Shown in pieces: positions 1 to 5,850 of a DNA stretch of 8,228 nucleotides. The DNA lies in NCBI GenBank assembly GCA_012274165.1, contig JAAPAA010000102.1, positions 1-8,228 of the forward strand, in the 5' to 3' direction. Position 1 is the stretch's first letter. Each line of letters starts with the position of its first letter. A program made the translations under genes and the position numbers. Origin of the DNA: Thiobacillaceae bacterium. GTDB lineage: Bacteria > Pseudomonadota > Gammaproteobacteria > Burkholderiales > Thiobacillaceae. The notes below the pieces were generated by a model. That model searched no databases, was not told where the DNA came from, and saw nothing but the letters and a program-made list of their open reading frames with translations.

Positions 1-1
1 C

Positions 2-844
2 GACACGGGCAACCCAACGACTTGCCAGGCTTGCCATGGCCAGACCCCGCACAAGGCGCCCAACGCCGCAAAGCTGAACGACCACACGGCCAGGGTGGCG
101 TGCCAGACCTGCCACATTCCGACCTTCGCACGTGGCGGCATCCCCACCAAAATGTCATGGGATTGGTCCACGGCCGGCAAGCGTGGGCCGGACGGCAAAC
201 CCCTCGTTATCAAGAACGAGGAAGGGGAGATGATCTACAACGGCATCAAGGGCGATTTCGTGATGGCCCATAACGTGATTCCGGAGTACGTCTGGTTCAA
301 CGGAACGGTGCAGTACACGCTGCCCGGCGACAAGATCGAGGACAACGGCAAGCCGATTGGCAGCAACCGTTTCGAAGGCAGCGCGACCGATGGCAAATCG
401 CTCATCTGGCCGGTGAAGTTGTTCACCGGCAAGCAGCCCTACGATCCGGTCAACAAGACCCTGATCGCCCCGCACCTCGCCGGCGCCGACGGCACGGCCT
501 ATTGGACCAATCTCAACTGGGAGAAGGCCGCCGCTGCCGGTATGGAGGCAATCCATCAACCGTTCTCGGGCAAGGTGAGTTTCATCGCCACCGAAAGCAT
601 GTGGCCGATCACCCACATGGTCGCGCCTGCCAAGGACGCGCTGCACTGCGAGGCCTGCCATGCTTCGGGCGGGCGACTCGAGAAGGTTTCGGGCATGTAC
701 ATGCCCGGGCGCGGCGTCGATCACGCATCCTGGCTCGACCTGGCCGGCTGGATCCTGGCGGCGCTCACACTGGCTGGCGTGCTGGTCCACGGCGCGGTGC
801 GGGTCGTCAAGTCAAGGCAACAGAATTCCGGGAGTGCAGCATGA
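2..844 (+). CDS. Octaheme tetrathionate reductase-type multiheme cytochrome c, C-terminal part
   Basis: The reading frame is open from the first bases, so the 5' end lies outside the window; 280 residues are visible. Three CxxCH haem c sites are seen: residues 8-12 (CQACH), 34-38 (CQTCH) and 216-220 (CEACH). A hydrophobic segment at about 244-267 followed by a basic tail looks like a C-terminal membrane anchor. The spacing of the haem sites and the long haem-free stretch between the second and third fit the octaheme tetrathionate reductase family, which acts in the periplasm and can reduce tetrathionate, nitrite or hydroxylamine in studied members. The family call is from recall of its C-terminal half. 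The true substrate cannot be read here, because the active-site haem region is probably upstream. The stop codon overlaps the start of the next gene (ATGA), which indicates translational coupling with the cytochrome b subunit. Confidence 0.82.
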   Translation, partial: DTGNPTTCQACHGQTPHKAPNAAKLNDHTARVACQTCHIPTFARGGIPTKMSWDWSTAGKRGPDGKPLVIKNEEGEMIYNGIKGDFVMAHNVIPEYVWFNGTVQYTLPGDKIEDNGKPIGSNRFEGSATDGKSLIWPVKLFTGKQPYDPVNKTLIAPHLAGADGTAYWTNLNWEKAAAAGMEAIHQPFSGKVSFIATESMWPITHMVAPAKDALHCEACHASGGRLEKVSGMYMPGRGVDHASWLDLAGWILAALTLAGVLVHGAVRVVKSRQQNSGSAA

Positions 845-1440
845 CACGCGTCTATCTCTTCAAGCGCTTCGAGCGTTTCTGGCACTGGTCGCAGGCAGCG
901 TTGGTGCTGTTCATGCTGGTGACTGGCTTCGAGGTCCATGGCATGTACCGCCTGTTCGGCTGGGAAAGGGCCGGCAACCTGCATACCATTGCGGCCTGGA
1001 CGCTGATCGGGCTGTGGTTGTTCGCGATCTTCTGGCACTTCACCACCGGGGAGTGGAAGCAGTACATCCCGACGACGAAAAACATGATCGCGGTGGCGCG
1101 TTACTACTCGGTGGGAATCTTCACCGGCGAGCCGCATCCGCACCGGGTGACGCAACTGGCCAAGCACAACCCGCTGCAGCGGGTGACCTACCTGATCATC
1201 AAGCTGTTGATCAATCCGCTGCTCTGGGCCAGCGGACTGGTGTATCTCTACTACGCCGAGTTGATCCGCAACGGAATGATGCAGCTGCCGCTGCGGACCA
1301 TCGCGCTGGCGCACACGGCGGCGGCCTTCATGATGCTGATCTTCGTGATCTCGCACATCTACCTGTCCACCACCGGTCACACGCCGCTGGCCCACATCAA
1401 GGCGATGATCACCGGCTGGGAGAAGATCGAACAGGGATAA
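841..1440 (+). CDS. Cytochrome b561-type membrane subunit (redox partner of the multiheme cytochrome)
   Basis: 199 residues, starting at the ATG that overlaps the upstream stop by 4 bases. Four hydrophobic helices are visible at roughly residues 14-34, 48-70, 115-136 and 150-175. Histidines in or near helices (H15, H48, H66, H158, H172) are candidate haem b ligands. The profile matches the di-haem cytochrome b561 / Ni,Fe-hydrogenase cytochrome b superfamily, often annotated as thiosulfate reductase cytochrome b subunit. Proteins of this type take electrons from the quinol pool and pass them to a periplasmic haem protein. Overlap with the multiheme cytochrome gene makes that protein the likely partner (inference). 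The C-terminus ends in a short cytoplasmic-looking tail. Which histidines bind haem is not proven by the sequence alone. Confidence 0.85.
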   Translation: MTRVYLFKRFERFWHWSQAALVLFMLVTGFEVHGMYRLFGWERAGNLHTIAAWTLIGLWLFAIFWHFTTGEWKQYIPTTKNMIAVARYYSVGIFTGEPHPHRVTQLAKHNPLQRVTYLIIKLLINPLLWASGLVYLYYAELIRNGMMQLPLRTIALAHTAAAFMMLIFVISHIYLSTTGHTPLAHIKAMITGWEKIEQG

Positions 1441-1444
1441 GCAC

Positions 1445-1471
1445 GAGCCGGAGCCGCGGCTACCGGTTCTC
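1445..1471 (+). promoter_or_regulatory. GC-rich hairpin just after the cytochrome b gene
   Basis: Four bases after the cytochrome b stop codon the sequence can fold as GAG-CCGG-AGC, loop CGCG, GCT-a-CCGG-tt-CTC, with small bulges on the 3' side. It includes the 10-bp palindrome AGCCGCGGCT. No T-run follows, so a classical intrinsic terminator is not supported. It may instead mark the 3' end of the mRNA or protect it. Low confidence in any role. Confidence 0.3.
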
Positions 1472-1522
1472 GACAGGAGCATCAATTGACTGACAGCGTG
1501 AATCTCGGGAGCCGGCGCCGGG

Positions 1523-1551
1523 TTGCGCTTGTCGAGTCGGACCAGAATAAC
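1523..1551 (+). promoter_or_regulatory. Possible sigma-70 promoter for the ArsR-family gene
   Basis: TTGCGC (1523-1528) and AATAAC (1546-1551) are separated by 17 bases. They match the -35 consensus at 3 of 6 and the -10 consensus at 4 of 6 positions. The site lies in a relatively AT-rich patch of a GC-rich gap and would start transcription near 1558, upstream of the large dyad at 1572-1609. This is a weak match offered only because position and spacing fit. Confidence 0.25.
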
Positions 1552-1571
1552 AAATGCTTGCAGGCCGAGGA

Positions 1572-1609
1572 GTCGGAATGGGTTGGCGCACCAGAGCACC
1601 CATCCCGAC
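1572..1609 (+). promoter_or_regulatory. Large imperfect dyad upstream of the ArsR-family gene (operator or leader hairpin)
   Basis: Arms GTCGGaATGGGT (1572-1583) and ACCCATcCCGAC (1598-1609) are complementary at 11 of 12 positions, with one A/C mismatch and a 14-base spacer. Inside the spacer, TGG (1584-1586) and CCA (1591-1593) can pair around a CGCA loop. It sits 74 bases before the regulator's start codon. It could be a binding site for the dimeric repressor or a stem-loop in the leader mRNA. The sequence alone does not decide between these. An 8-base direct repeat GAGTCGGA (1534-1541 and 1570-1577) overlaps its left edge. Confidence 0.45.
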
Positions 1610-1683
1610 CCGTTCGGTCCGGCATAGCCCGTGGGCCAAGACGCGGGACTGTCCGGGCGATCGGTGCGTGGAGGAGAACTTCA

Positions 1684-2028
1684 ATGAAACTACCAAGCGT
1701 CCGCAATCTGCGCAACTCGGCCAAGCAGGCCTGCGGACTGCTTGGCGTGCTCGCTCATGAGGACCGGCTCATGCTGATGTGCCAGATCGCGCAGAACGAG
1801 CAAAGTGTCGGGGAACTGGAGGAACTGCTCGATATCCACCAGCCTACCCTGTCCCAGCAGCTTGGCGTCTTGCGCCGGGAGGGCCTGGTAGAAACTCGCC
1901 GCGAGGGCAAGAGAATCTATTACCTGCTGAAAAGCAAGGAAGCACTGGCGATCATGGATTCGCTGTACATACAGTTTTGCTCCGAGAAACCAGCTGTCCG
2001 TCGTGCTCCCGATGCGATCGCCCGATAG
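1684..2028 (+). CDS. ArsR-family repressor, BigR/SqrR-like persulfide sensor
   Basis: 114 residues. The start at 1684 is chosen because GGAGGAG at 1670-1676 lies just upstream, while the frame extends open to 1486 without a comparable site. A winged-helix DNA-binding domain fills residues 20-85, with the recognition-helix region HQPTLSQQLGVLRREGLV (52-69) and the wing TRREGKRIYYLL (71-82), as in ArsR proteins. No ArsR arsenic site (ELCVCDL) is present. Cysteines are C17, C33 and C99. C33 and C99 are 66 apart, the same spacing as C42/C108 in BigR and C41/C107 in SqrR, which form di- to tetrasulfide bridges with reactive sulfur and release DNA. It probably represses sulfur-related genes. Targets may be the cytochrome operon 240 bases upstream or its own promoter (inference). 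Confidence 0.85.
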   Translation: MKLPSVRNLRNSAKQACGLLGVLAHEDRLMLMCQIAQNEQSVGELEELLDIHQPTLSQQLGVLRREGLVETRREGKRIYYLLKSKEALAIMDSLYIQFCSEKPAVRRAPDAIAR

Positions 2029-2347
2029 CGGGTAGTTCCCTTTTCAGCACAAGAAACGCGGGATCCGATGCGAGCAGGCTGGCGAGGATGAAACGGATCA
2101 TGGTGGCTCCGTAGTAAGGCGTGGACACCGAGTTCCCAGCACAGACTGTAGGAACCGCCTCCTTTCTCGAATGTGCGTTTGCGCACGTGGATTCGCAGAT
2201 TCGATTGGGGCCGCCGCGCGCTGTCAGGCCACGGTCAGCACCCCGGCGACCATCCGCTCCAGCCGCGAAGCCTGAGCGGCGGCAATCAAGTCTTGAACGG
2301 ACATTCAAGTTGGGCGCCATGACCGGCTGCTTCCTGGCCGAGATGGC
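2029..2347. other. Gene-poor stretch between the regulator and the IS element
   Basis: About 320 bases with no convincing gene on either strand. The + frame that runs into the transposase from 2121 has no ribosome site and an arginine- and proline-rich translation unlike the transposase. A minus-strand frame from 2101 starts with a hydrophobic, signal-like run but ends within the regulator gene. A 26-codon minus-strand frame (2224-2304) is Ala/Leu-rich and could be a remnant of a lost gene. It is probably the decayed flank into which the IS inserted. Confidence 0.4.
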
Positions 2348-2361
2348 ATGGACACCGCCCA
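2348..2361 (+). repeat. Left sub-terminal inverted repeat of the IS1111-type element
   Basis: ATGGACACCGCCCA, the exact reverse complement of 3708-3721. Flanking bases on both sides do not pair, so 14 bp is the full perfect length. Confidence 0.85.
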
Positions 2362-2441
2362 CATTTTGGCGACGAGAAGGCATCGAACGGCGGCGTGTCA
2401 GAGTGGGGGTCCACCCCTCACTTCCAACTGGAGGCCTGACC

Positions 2442-3464
2442 ATGAATGCTACGACCTATGGACTGGATGTTGCAAAGCGCGTGTTTCAGTTGTACTGGGT
2501 CGACGCGCAGACTGGCGAGATCGTGAATCGCCGATTTGCCCGGGACGAGCTCATCAAGTTCTTGTCATGTCGACTGCCCGGGCGCGTGGCATTGGAGGCC
2601 TGCGGAAGCGGGCATTGGTGGGCGCGCAAGATCAGAACGATGGGGCACGAGGTTGTACTGCTGCATGCGAAGTTCATTCGGCCATTCGTGCAAACAAACA
2701 AGACCGACGCCGCAGATGCGCGTGCGATCTGGACTGCCGTGCATCAGCCAGGTATGCGCACAGTGGCGGTGAAATCGGAGGAACAGCAAGCGATGCTGAG
2801 TCTTCATCGGATGCGCACGCTCTTGCTCAAATTCCGCACGATGCAAGTGAACCAGTTGCGGGGGTTGCTTTACGAGTTTGGAGCCACATTCAGAGCGGGT
2901 CGTGTCGCCGGTCTGGCCGAGATCAGGACTCGCATGGCCGAGCTCGAGAGCGAACTACCAAGCACGATGATGTCCTGTCTACAAGAGCAGATCGGGCGTA
3001 TCGATGGATTGCAGCAAGACATTGATCGACTTGAGGCACGAATGGCCACTTGGCAGAAGAAAGATCAAGCCTGCTGCGCGATCGCCGAGGTACCCGGCAT
3101 AGGTAGGCTGACCGCGACCGCGCTGGTCGCGACGATGGGTGACGCCACGATGTTCAGGTCCGGACGTGAGTTCGCCGCGTTCCTCGGCTTAGTGCCTCGC
3201 CAAAGCGGCACGGGAGGCAAGGTTCGACTGGGCTCGATCTCAAAGCGAGGCGATCCCTACTTGCGAACGCTGTTGATTCACGGGGCGCGATCGATCATGT
3301 ATCACACGAAGGTACCGACGCCCTGGCAAAAGGAAATACAAGCGCGGCGACCGGCCAACGTCGTTGCGGTCGCACTCGCAAGCAAGATGGCTCGCACGGC
3401 TTGGGCGATTCTGGCGCGAGGTCAGGCCTATCAAAGAAACTTCGTGAGTGTGAAGCCAACGTAG
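2442..3464 (+). CDS. IS110/IS1111-family transposase
   Basis: 340 residues. The start at 2442 is supported by GGAGG at 2430-2434 and by homology-type N-terminus GLDVAKRVF; the frame is open further upstream but unlike a transposase. The N-terminal RuvC-like DEDD domain shows D9 (GLDVAK), E52 (LEACGSGHWW), D89 and D92 (NKTDAADA). A helical middle follows (about 115-210). The C-terminal Tnp_IS116/IS110/IS902 domain has the helix-hairpin motif EVPGIGRLTA (216-225) and the block PRQSGTGGKVRLGSISKRGD, in which S255 is the likely catalytic serine. These enzymes use DEDD and serine residues with a guide RNA encoded by the element. All key residues are present, so the enzyme looks functional. It is bracketed by matching inverted repeats. 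Confidence 0.95.
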   Translation: MNATTYGLDVAKRVFQLYWVDAQTGEIVNRRFARDELIKFLSCRLPGRVALEACGSGHWWARKIRTMGHEVVLLHAKFIRPFVQTNKTDAADARAIWTAVHQPGMRTVAVKSEEQQAMLSLHRMRTLLLKFRTMQVNQLRGLLYEFGATFRAGRVAGLAEIRTRMAELESELPSTMMSCLQEQIGRIDGLQQDIDRLEARMATWQKKDQACCAIAEVPGIGRLTATALVATMGDATMFRSGREFAAFLGLVPRQSGTGGKVRLGSISKRGDPYLRTLLIHGARSIMYHTKVPTPWQKEIQARRPANVVAVALASKMARTAWAILARGQAYQRNFVSVKPT

Positions 3465-3707
3465 AAGGAAAGAGAATGCTGGGAGCACCGGTTGGTTGCT
3501 GAGGTCGATTCAGTGTGATGGCAAGACAGGTCGGACCGCGAGAACGCAAACCTGAACACAGCCTTGCGCCGCAAAGCGCACGGCCGAGATGAAAACGTTC
3601 TTGGCGAATTCCATCAGGGCCCGCAGGCTTCGGACTGGACAACAAGGCCGGATATAAGACTGCAGCCGATTGCCGAAGGCGTCACATGAGAAGAGGACCT
3701 TGCGCTC
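3465..3707 (+). ncRNA. Putative guide (bridge/seeker) RNA region of the IS1111-type element
   Basis: About 240 non-coding bases lie between the transposase stop and the right inverted repeat. In IS1111-group elements this 3' region encodes the short RNA that pairs with target and donor DNA; placing it here is by analogy. A clear stem-loop is seen at 3561-3584: GCC-t-TGCGC, loop CGCAAA, GCGCA-c-GGC. RNA ends and guide loops cannot be set from the sequence alone. Confidence 0.45.
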
Positions 3708-3721
3708 TGGGCGGTGTCCAT
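3708..3721 (+). repeat. Right sub-terminal inverted repeat of the IS1111-type element
   Basis: TGGGCGGTGTCCAT, the exact reverse complement of 2348-2361. It sets the right border of the element to within a few bases. Confidence 0.85.
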
Positions 3722-3725
3722 ATAA

Positions 3726-3740
3726 GGCTGTGTGAAAACT
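3726..3740. repeat. Possible terminal inverted repeat of another IS, next to the IS1111-type element
   Basis: GGCTGTGTGAAAACT resembles, from memory, the outer ends of several IS5/IS1182-like elements (core GTGTGAAAAC). No second copy is seen in the window and no transposase of such an element is recognised in the 180 bases that follow. It would be the sole remnant of an older insertion. Confidence 0.3.
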
Positions 3741-3918
3741 TTGGTGAGCCTGTGGCGACGGCCGGGCTGGCATCAACGAGAGCAAGTGCTGAACCTGCCA
3801 CGGCGCCCCACGAACTTCACTTTCTGCAGGCTTTTCGCTCCTACTTGTCTTTGGCTCTGGCGTCGCCATGTCTAGGTCCCGAAGGTCGCGGCAGCACTCG
3901 CAGCCGCCGCCTGAATCG

Positions 3919-4315
3919 TCAGTTGCTCAGCGCTTGAATCACGCGCTGGGCGATCATGCTCATGCCCCAGTCGTGGGGATGTGCATCGACGTCTGGATTT
4001 GCATACCGGCCGACGTCATCCTGTCGCACCGGGAGCAGATCGCCTATGTAGACGAACGTGCCGCCGTGGGCGCTGCAGGCGTCCTTGATGATCGCGTCCT
4101 TCTGGTCGTTGCGCCACCAGGTGGAAACGCATACGAGCTCGTGCCCGGCTACGGCGTCGAGCAGATTCGTGTATGAAGCGGCGAACGGCGCCAGATTGTC
4201 GGCCGGCGCGTTATCGCCCAGCTCCACGACCACAGCGGAGTCCATGGGAACATCCGGCATCTGGAACGCCTTTGAGCGCTCCACACCCTCGGCCACTGCC
4301 TCGCTGGCGCCGTCC
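3919..4315 (-). pseudogene. SGNH/GDSL-type hydrolase, 3' fragment only
   Basis: About 130 residues of the C-terminal half of an SGNH-hydrolase-like protein are readable on the minus strand. They include the central block VVVELGDN (like the block III region of SGNH enzymes), a CVSTWW segment, GGTFVYIGD, and the final HPHDWGM block that carries the family's catalytic histidine. The N-terminal block with the nucleophilic serine (GDSx) is missing, because the sequence changes near 4300-4320 into part of an IS110 transposase read on the other strand. An ATG at 4326 gives a formal start but lies inside that foreign piece. These hydrolases act as esterases on lipids or polysaccharides. This copy is almost certainly inactive. 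It points the same way as the DUF1501/DUF1800 genes and may have been their neighbour. Confidence 0.65.
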
Positions 4316-4468
4316 CTGATTGGCATGGAGGCGTGCTCGGGCGCGCATCACTGGGCGCGTCTATTTGCAGCCCACGGCCACACGGTGCGCCTGATGGCGC
4401 CCAAGTTCGTTGTGCTCTATCGCCTGTCGGGCAAACGCGGCAAGAATGACGTGGCCGACGCAGCGGCT
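4316..4468 (+). pseudogene. IS110-family transposase fragment (DEDD domain piece)
   Basis: About 51 codons on the + strand read as the middle of the N-terminal domain of an IS110-family transposase. The piece holds LIGMEACSGAHHWAR, with the catalytic-type glutamate at 4328-4330, MAPKFV, then GKRGKNDVADAAA with aspartates at 4448-4450 and 4457-4459. It has neither the first aspartate block nor the serine domain, so it is dead. It differs clearly from the intact transposase in this window (IGMEACSGAHHWAR against VALEACGSGHWWAR), so it comes from another element. Both borders coincide with damaged genes: the SGNH hydrolase on the left and the DUF1501 stop codon on the right. Borders are set by where the similarity fades and could be off by about 10-15 bases. 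Confidence 0.75.
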
Positions 4469-5840
4469 ATGCAAACAATGGCACCGAAACTCGACCGAAA
4501 TTGCCGAAGTTGGGTAGGGCCGCGTTCACTGCACTGGCGGACGCGCCCAGCCAACTGCCCAGGCTTGCCGAGAGCTGGTCGATCGCAAGCGTAGGAACAA
4601 GACGCCCCTGTCCCACATCGTCGGGCCCGTTGTTCGCGAGGGCCGGCGCGGTCCCAAGGATGCTGTTGCCTTTGACCGCCCCGCCCATCGCGAAATGGTG
4701 GCTACCCCAGCCGTGGTCGGTGCCGTCGCCGTTGGACGTCAGGGTTCGCCCGAAGTCGGAGGCAGTGAAGGTCGTGACCTGGTTGAGTACGCCAATCTGG
4801 GTCAGCGCAGAATTGAAAGCGCCCAGGGCTTGACCGACGGTCGCCATCAGGGCGGGATGGATCGTGCTGATGTGGTCGTGAGTATCAAACCCTCCCAATG
4901 ACACGAAGAACACCTGCCGCCGTGCGCCCAACGTTTGGTTGGCCCCGATGATCCGTGCCACGATCTGAAGTTGAGCGGCCAGCGCGTTGTTTGAAGGGAA
5001 TAGCGTGCCGAACGGCGAACTCGCCCCCAGTGCCGCACCCAGAACCGTCTGGGCGGCAATCGATCGATTTACGGTGGTCGTGACCTGGTCCTGCAGAAGT
5101 TTTCCCACCGGGACGGTCACGAGGGTACGCAGGGCCGACGCCGCGCTGCTCGAGCCAAACAGCGTTCCCGACAGCCCGCCGATGGCCGTCGGGCCGTTCA
5201 CGCCGACCTGGTACTGAAGCGCGGAGTTGCCGCTCAGGAAGACGGCGTTGCCCGAGGCCGAGATACAGCTGAAAGTGCTGTTGGCGTTGGCGCTCATGAG
5301 CGCGTCCTCGAACCGCCCGCCCCAGCCGCTGGCGCTGTTGCCTTGCAGGGTTTGCCAGAAATTCTGCTGGTCGATGTGGGAGAACAACTTGGGCGGCAGC
5401 GGAACCGACGATGCCAGGTACTGCGCACGCGTTGTGGGTGCGACCAGCGCGCCGATATTGAGCATCACCGCCAGCTGGCCCGCGCTGAAGATGGGCATCA
5501 GGGGCGCGAGTTCAGGCGCCAGGGCAAACTGCAGCCCGCCAGGCAAGGCGCTCTGTGGCGTCAGTGCCGTAGCGCCGAGCGCGCCGCGTGCCAGCGCGAT
5601 GCTCGGGCGCAAACTGTTATACAGGTTGTAGCTGGCGGCGTCGTAGGGAACCACCGTATTGGCGTAGTCGTTACCGCCAAAAAGAAAGACGCAGACAAGG
5701 GCCTTGTAGTCGGTCGCGCTTTGCGCACCCGCCTCGGCCATGAGCGAAAGCGGGATCGCCAAACGCGCAGCCGAGCCGATCGTCGCGTAGTGACCGAGAC
5801 GGCGCAGGAAGGCGCGTCGCTGGATACGGGTTGCAGCCAT
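4467..5840 (-). CDS. DUF1501 family secreted protein with Tat signal
   Basis: 457 residues. GGAGGG (5846-5851 on the other strand) precedes the ATG at 5840. The N-terminus QRRAFLRRLG (residues 7-16) is a twin-arginine motif followed by a hydrophobic stretch and an AGA-Q type cleavage site near residue 40, so export by Tat is expected. Family hallmarks are VFLFGGNDYANTVVP early, GGFDTHDH in the middle, and DFGRTLTSNGDGTDHGWG with AMGGAVKG near the end. DUF1501 proteins are related to the alkaline phosphatase/sulfatase fold, but their reaction is unknown. The gene follows the DUF1800 gene with a 10-base gap, the usual pairing. The stop codon (4467-4469) falls on the edge of the IS110 scrap. The last 8-10 residues after PNFGNFG may therefore be a replaced tail. 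Confidence 0.9.
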   Translation of the reverse strand: MAATRIQRRAFLRRLGHYATIGSAARLAIPLSLMAEAGAQSATDYKALVCVFLFGGNDYANTVVPYDAASYNLYNSLRPSIALARGALGATALTPQSALPGGLQFALAPELAPLMPIFSAGQLAVMLNIGALVAPTTRAQYLASSVPLPPKLFSHIDQQNFWQTLQGNSASGWGGRFEDALMSANANSTFSCISASGNAVFLSGNSALQYQVGVNGPTAIGGLSGTLFGSSSAASALRTLVTVPVGKLLQDQVTTTVNRSIAAQTVLGAALGASSPFGTLFPSNNALAAQLQIVARIIGANQTLGARRQVFFVSLGGFDTHDHISTIHPALMATVGQALGAFNSALTQIGVLNQVTTFTASDFGRTLTSNGDGTDHGWGSHHFAMGGAVKGNSILGTAPALANNGPDDVGQGRLVPTLAIDQLSASLGSWLGASASAVNAALPNFGNFGRVSVPLFA

Positions 5841-5850
5841 CGCATCCCTC

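Larger units (their letters stand above)
2348..3721 (+). mobile_element. IS1111-type insertion sequence (IS110 family), apparently intact
   Basis: The element is defined by a 14-bp perfect inverted repeat, ATGGACACCGCCCA at 2348-2361 and its complement at 3708-3721, that brackets one transposase gene. Members of the IS1111 group carry such sub-terminal repeats a few bases inside their true ends, so the real borders may lie several bases outside these coordinates. The layout (80 bases 5' of the gene, about 240 non-coding bases 3' of it) is that of IS1111 rather than IS110 sensu stricto, where the long non-coding end is 5'. Such elements move through a circular intermediate and normally leave no target duplication. 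The exact member was not identified. Confidence 0.8.

Noticed and set aside
155..790. Long minus-strand frame opposite the multiheme cytochrome
   Set aside because: Shadow of a GC-rich gene; its translation has no family features, while the + strand shows haem motifs.
721..1599. Long minus-strand frame opposite the cytochrome b gene
   Set aside because: Antisense shadow; the + strand frame has helices, histidines and a coupled start.
1952..2101. Minus-strand frame of 49 codons starting with a hydrophobic, signal-like run
   Set aside because: It overlaps the 3' end of the well-supported regulator gene antisense, has no recognisable continuation, and could be chance.
2224..2304. Minus-strand 26-codon frame, Ala/Leu-rich, starting MSVQDLIAAA
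   Set aside because: Coding-like in composition but no ribosome site and too short to assign; kept only as a possible remnant.
2121..2441. N-terminal extension of the transposase frame by 107 codons
   Set aside because: No ribosome site at 2121, the extension crosses the left inverted repeat of the element, and the IS110-type domain begins right after the 2442 start, which has a good ribosome site.
3510..3869. Minus-strand frame of 119 codons crossing the right end of the IS1111-type element
   Set aside because: It spans the inverted repeat and unrelated DNA on both sides, so it is unlikely to be one gene; no motif recognised.
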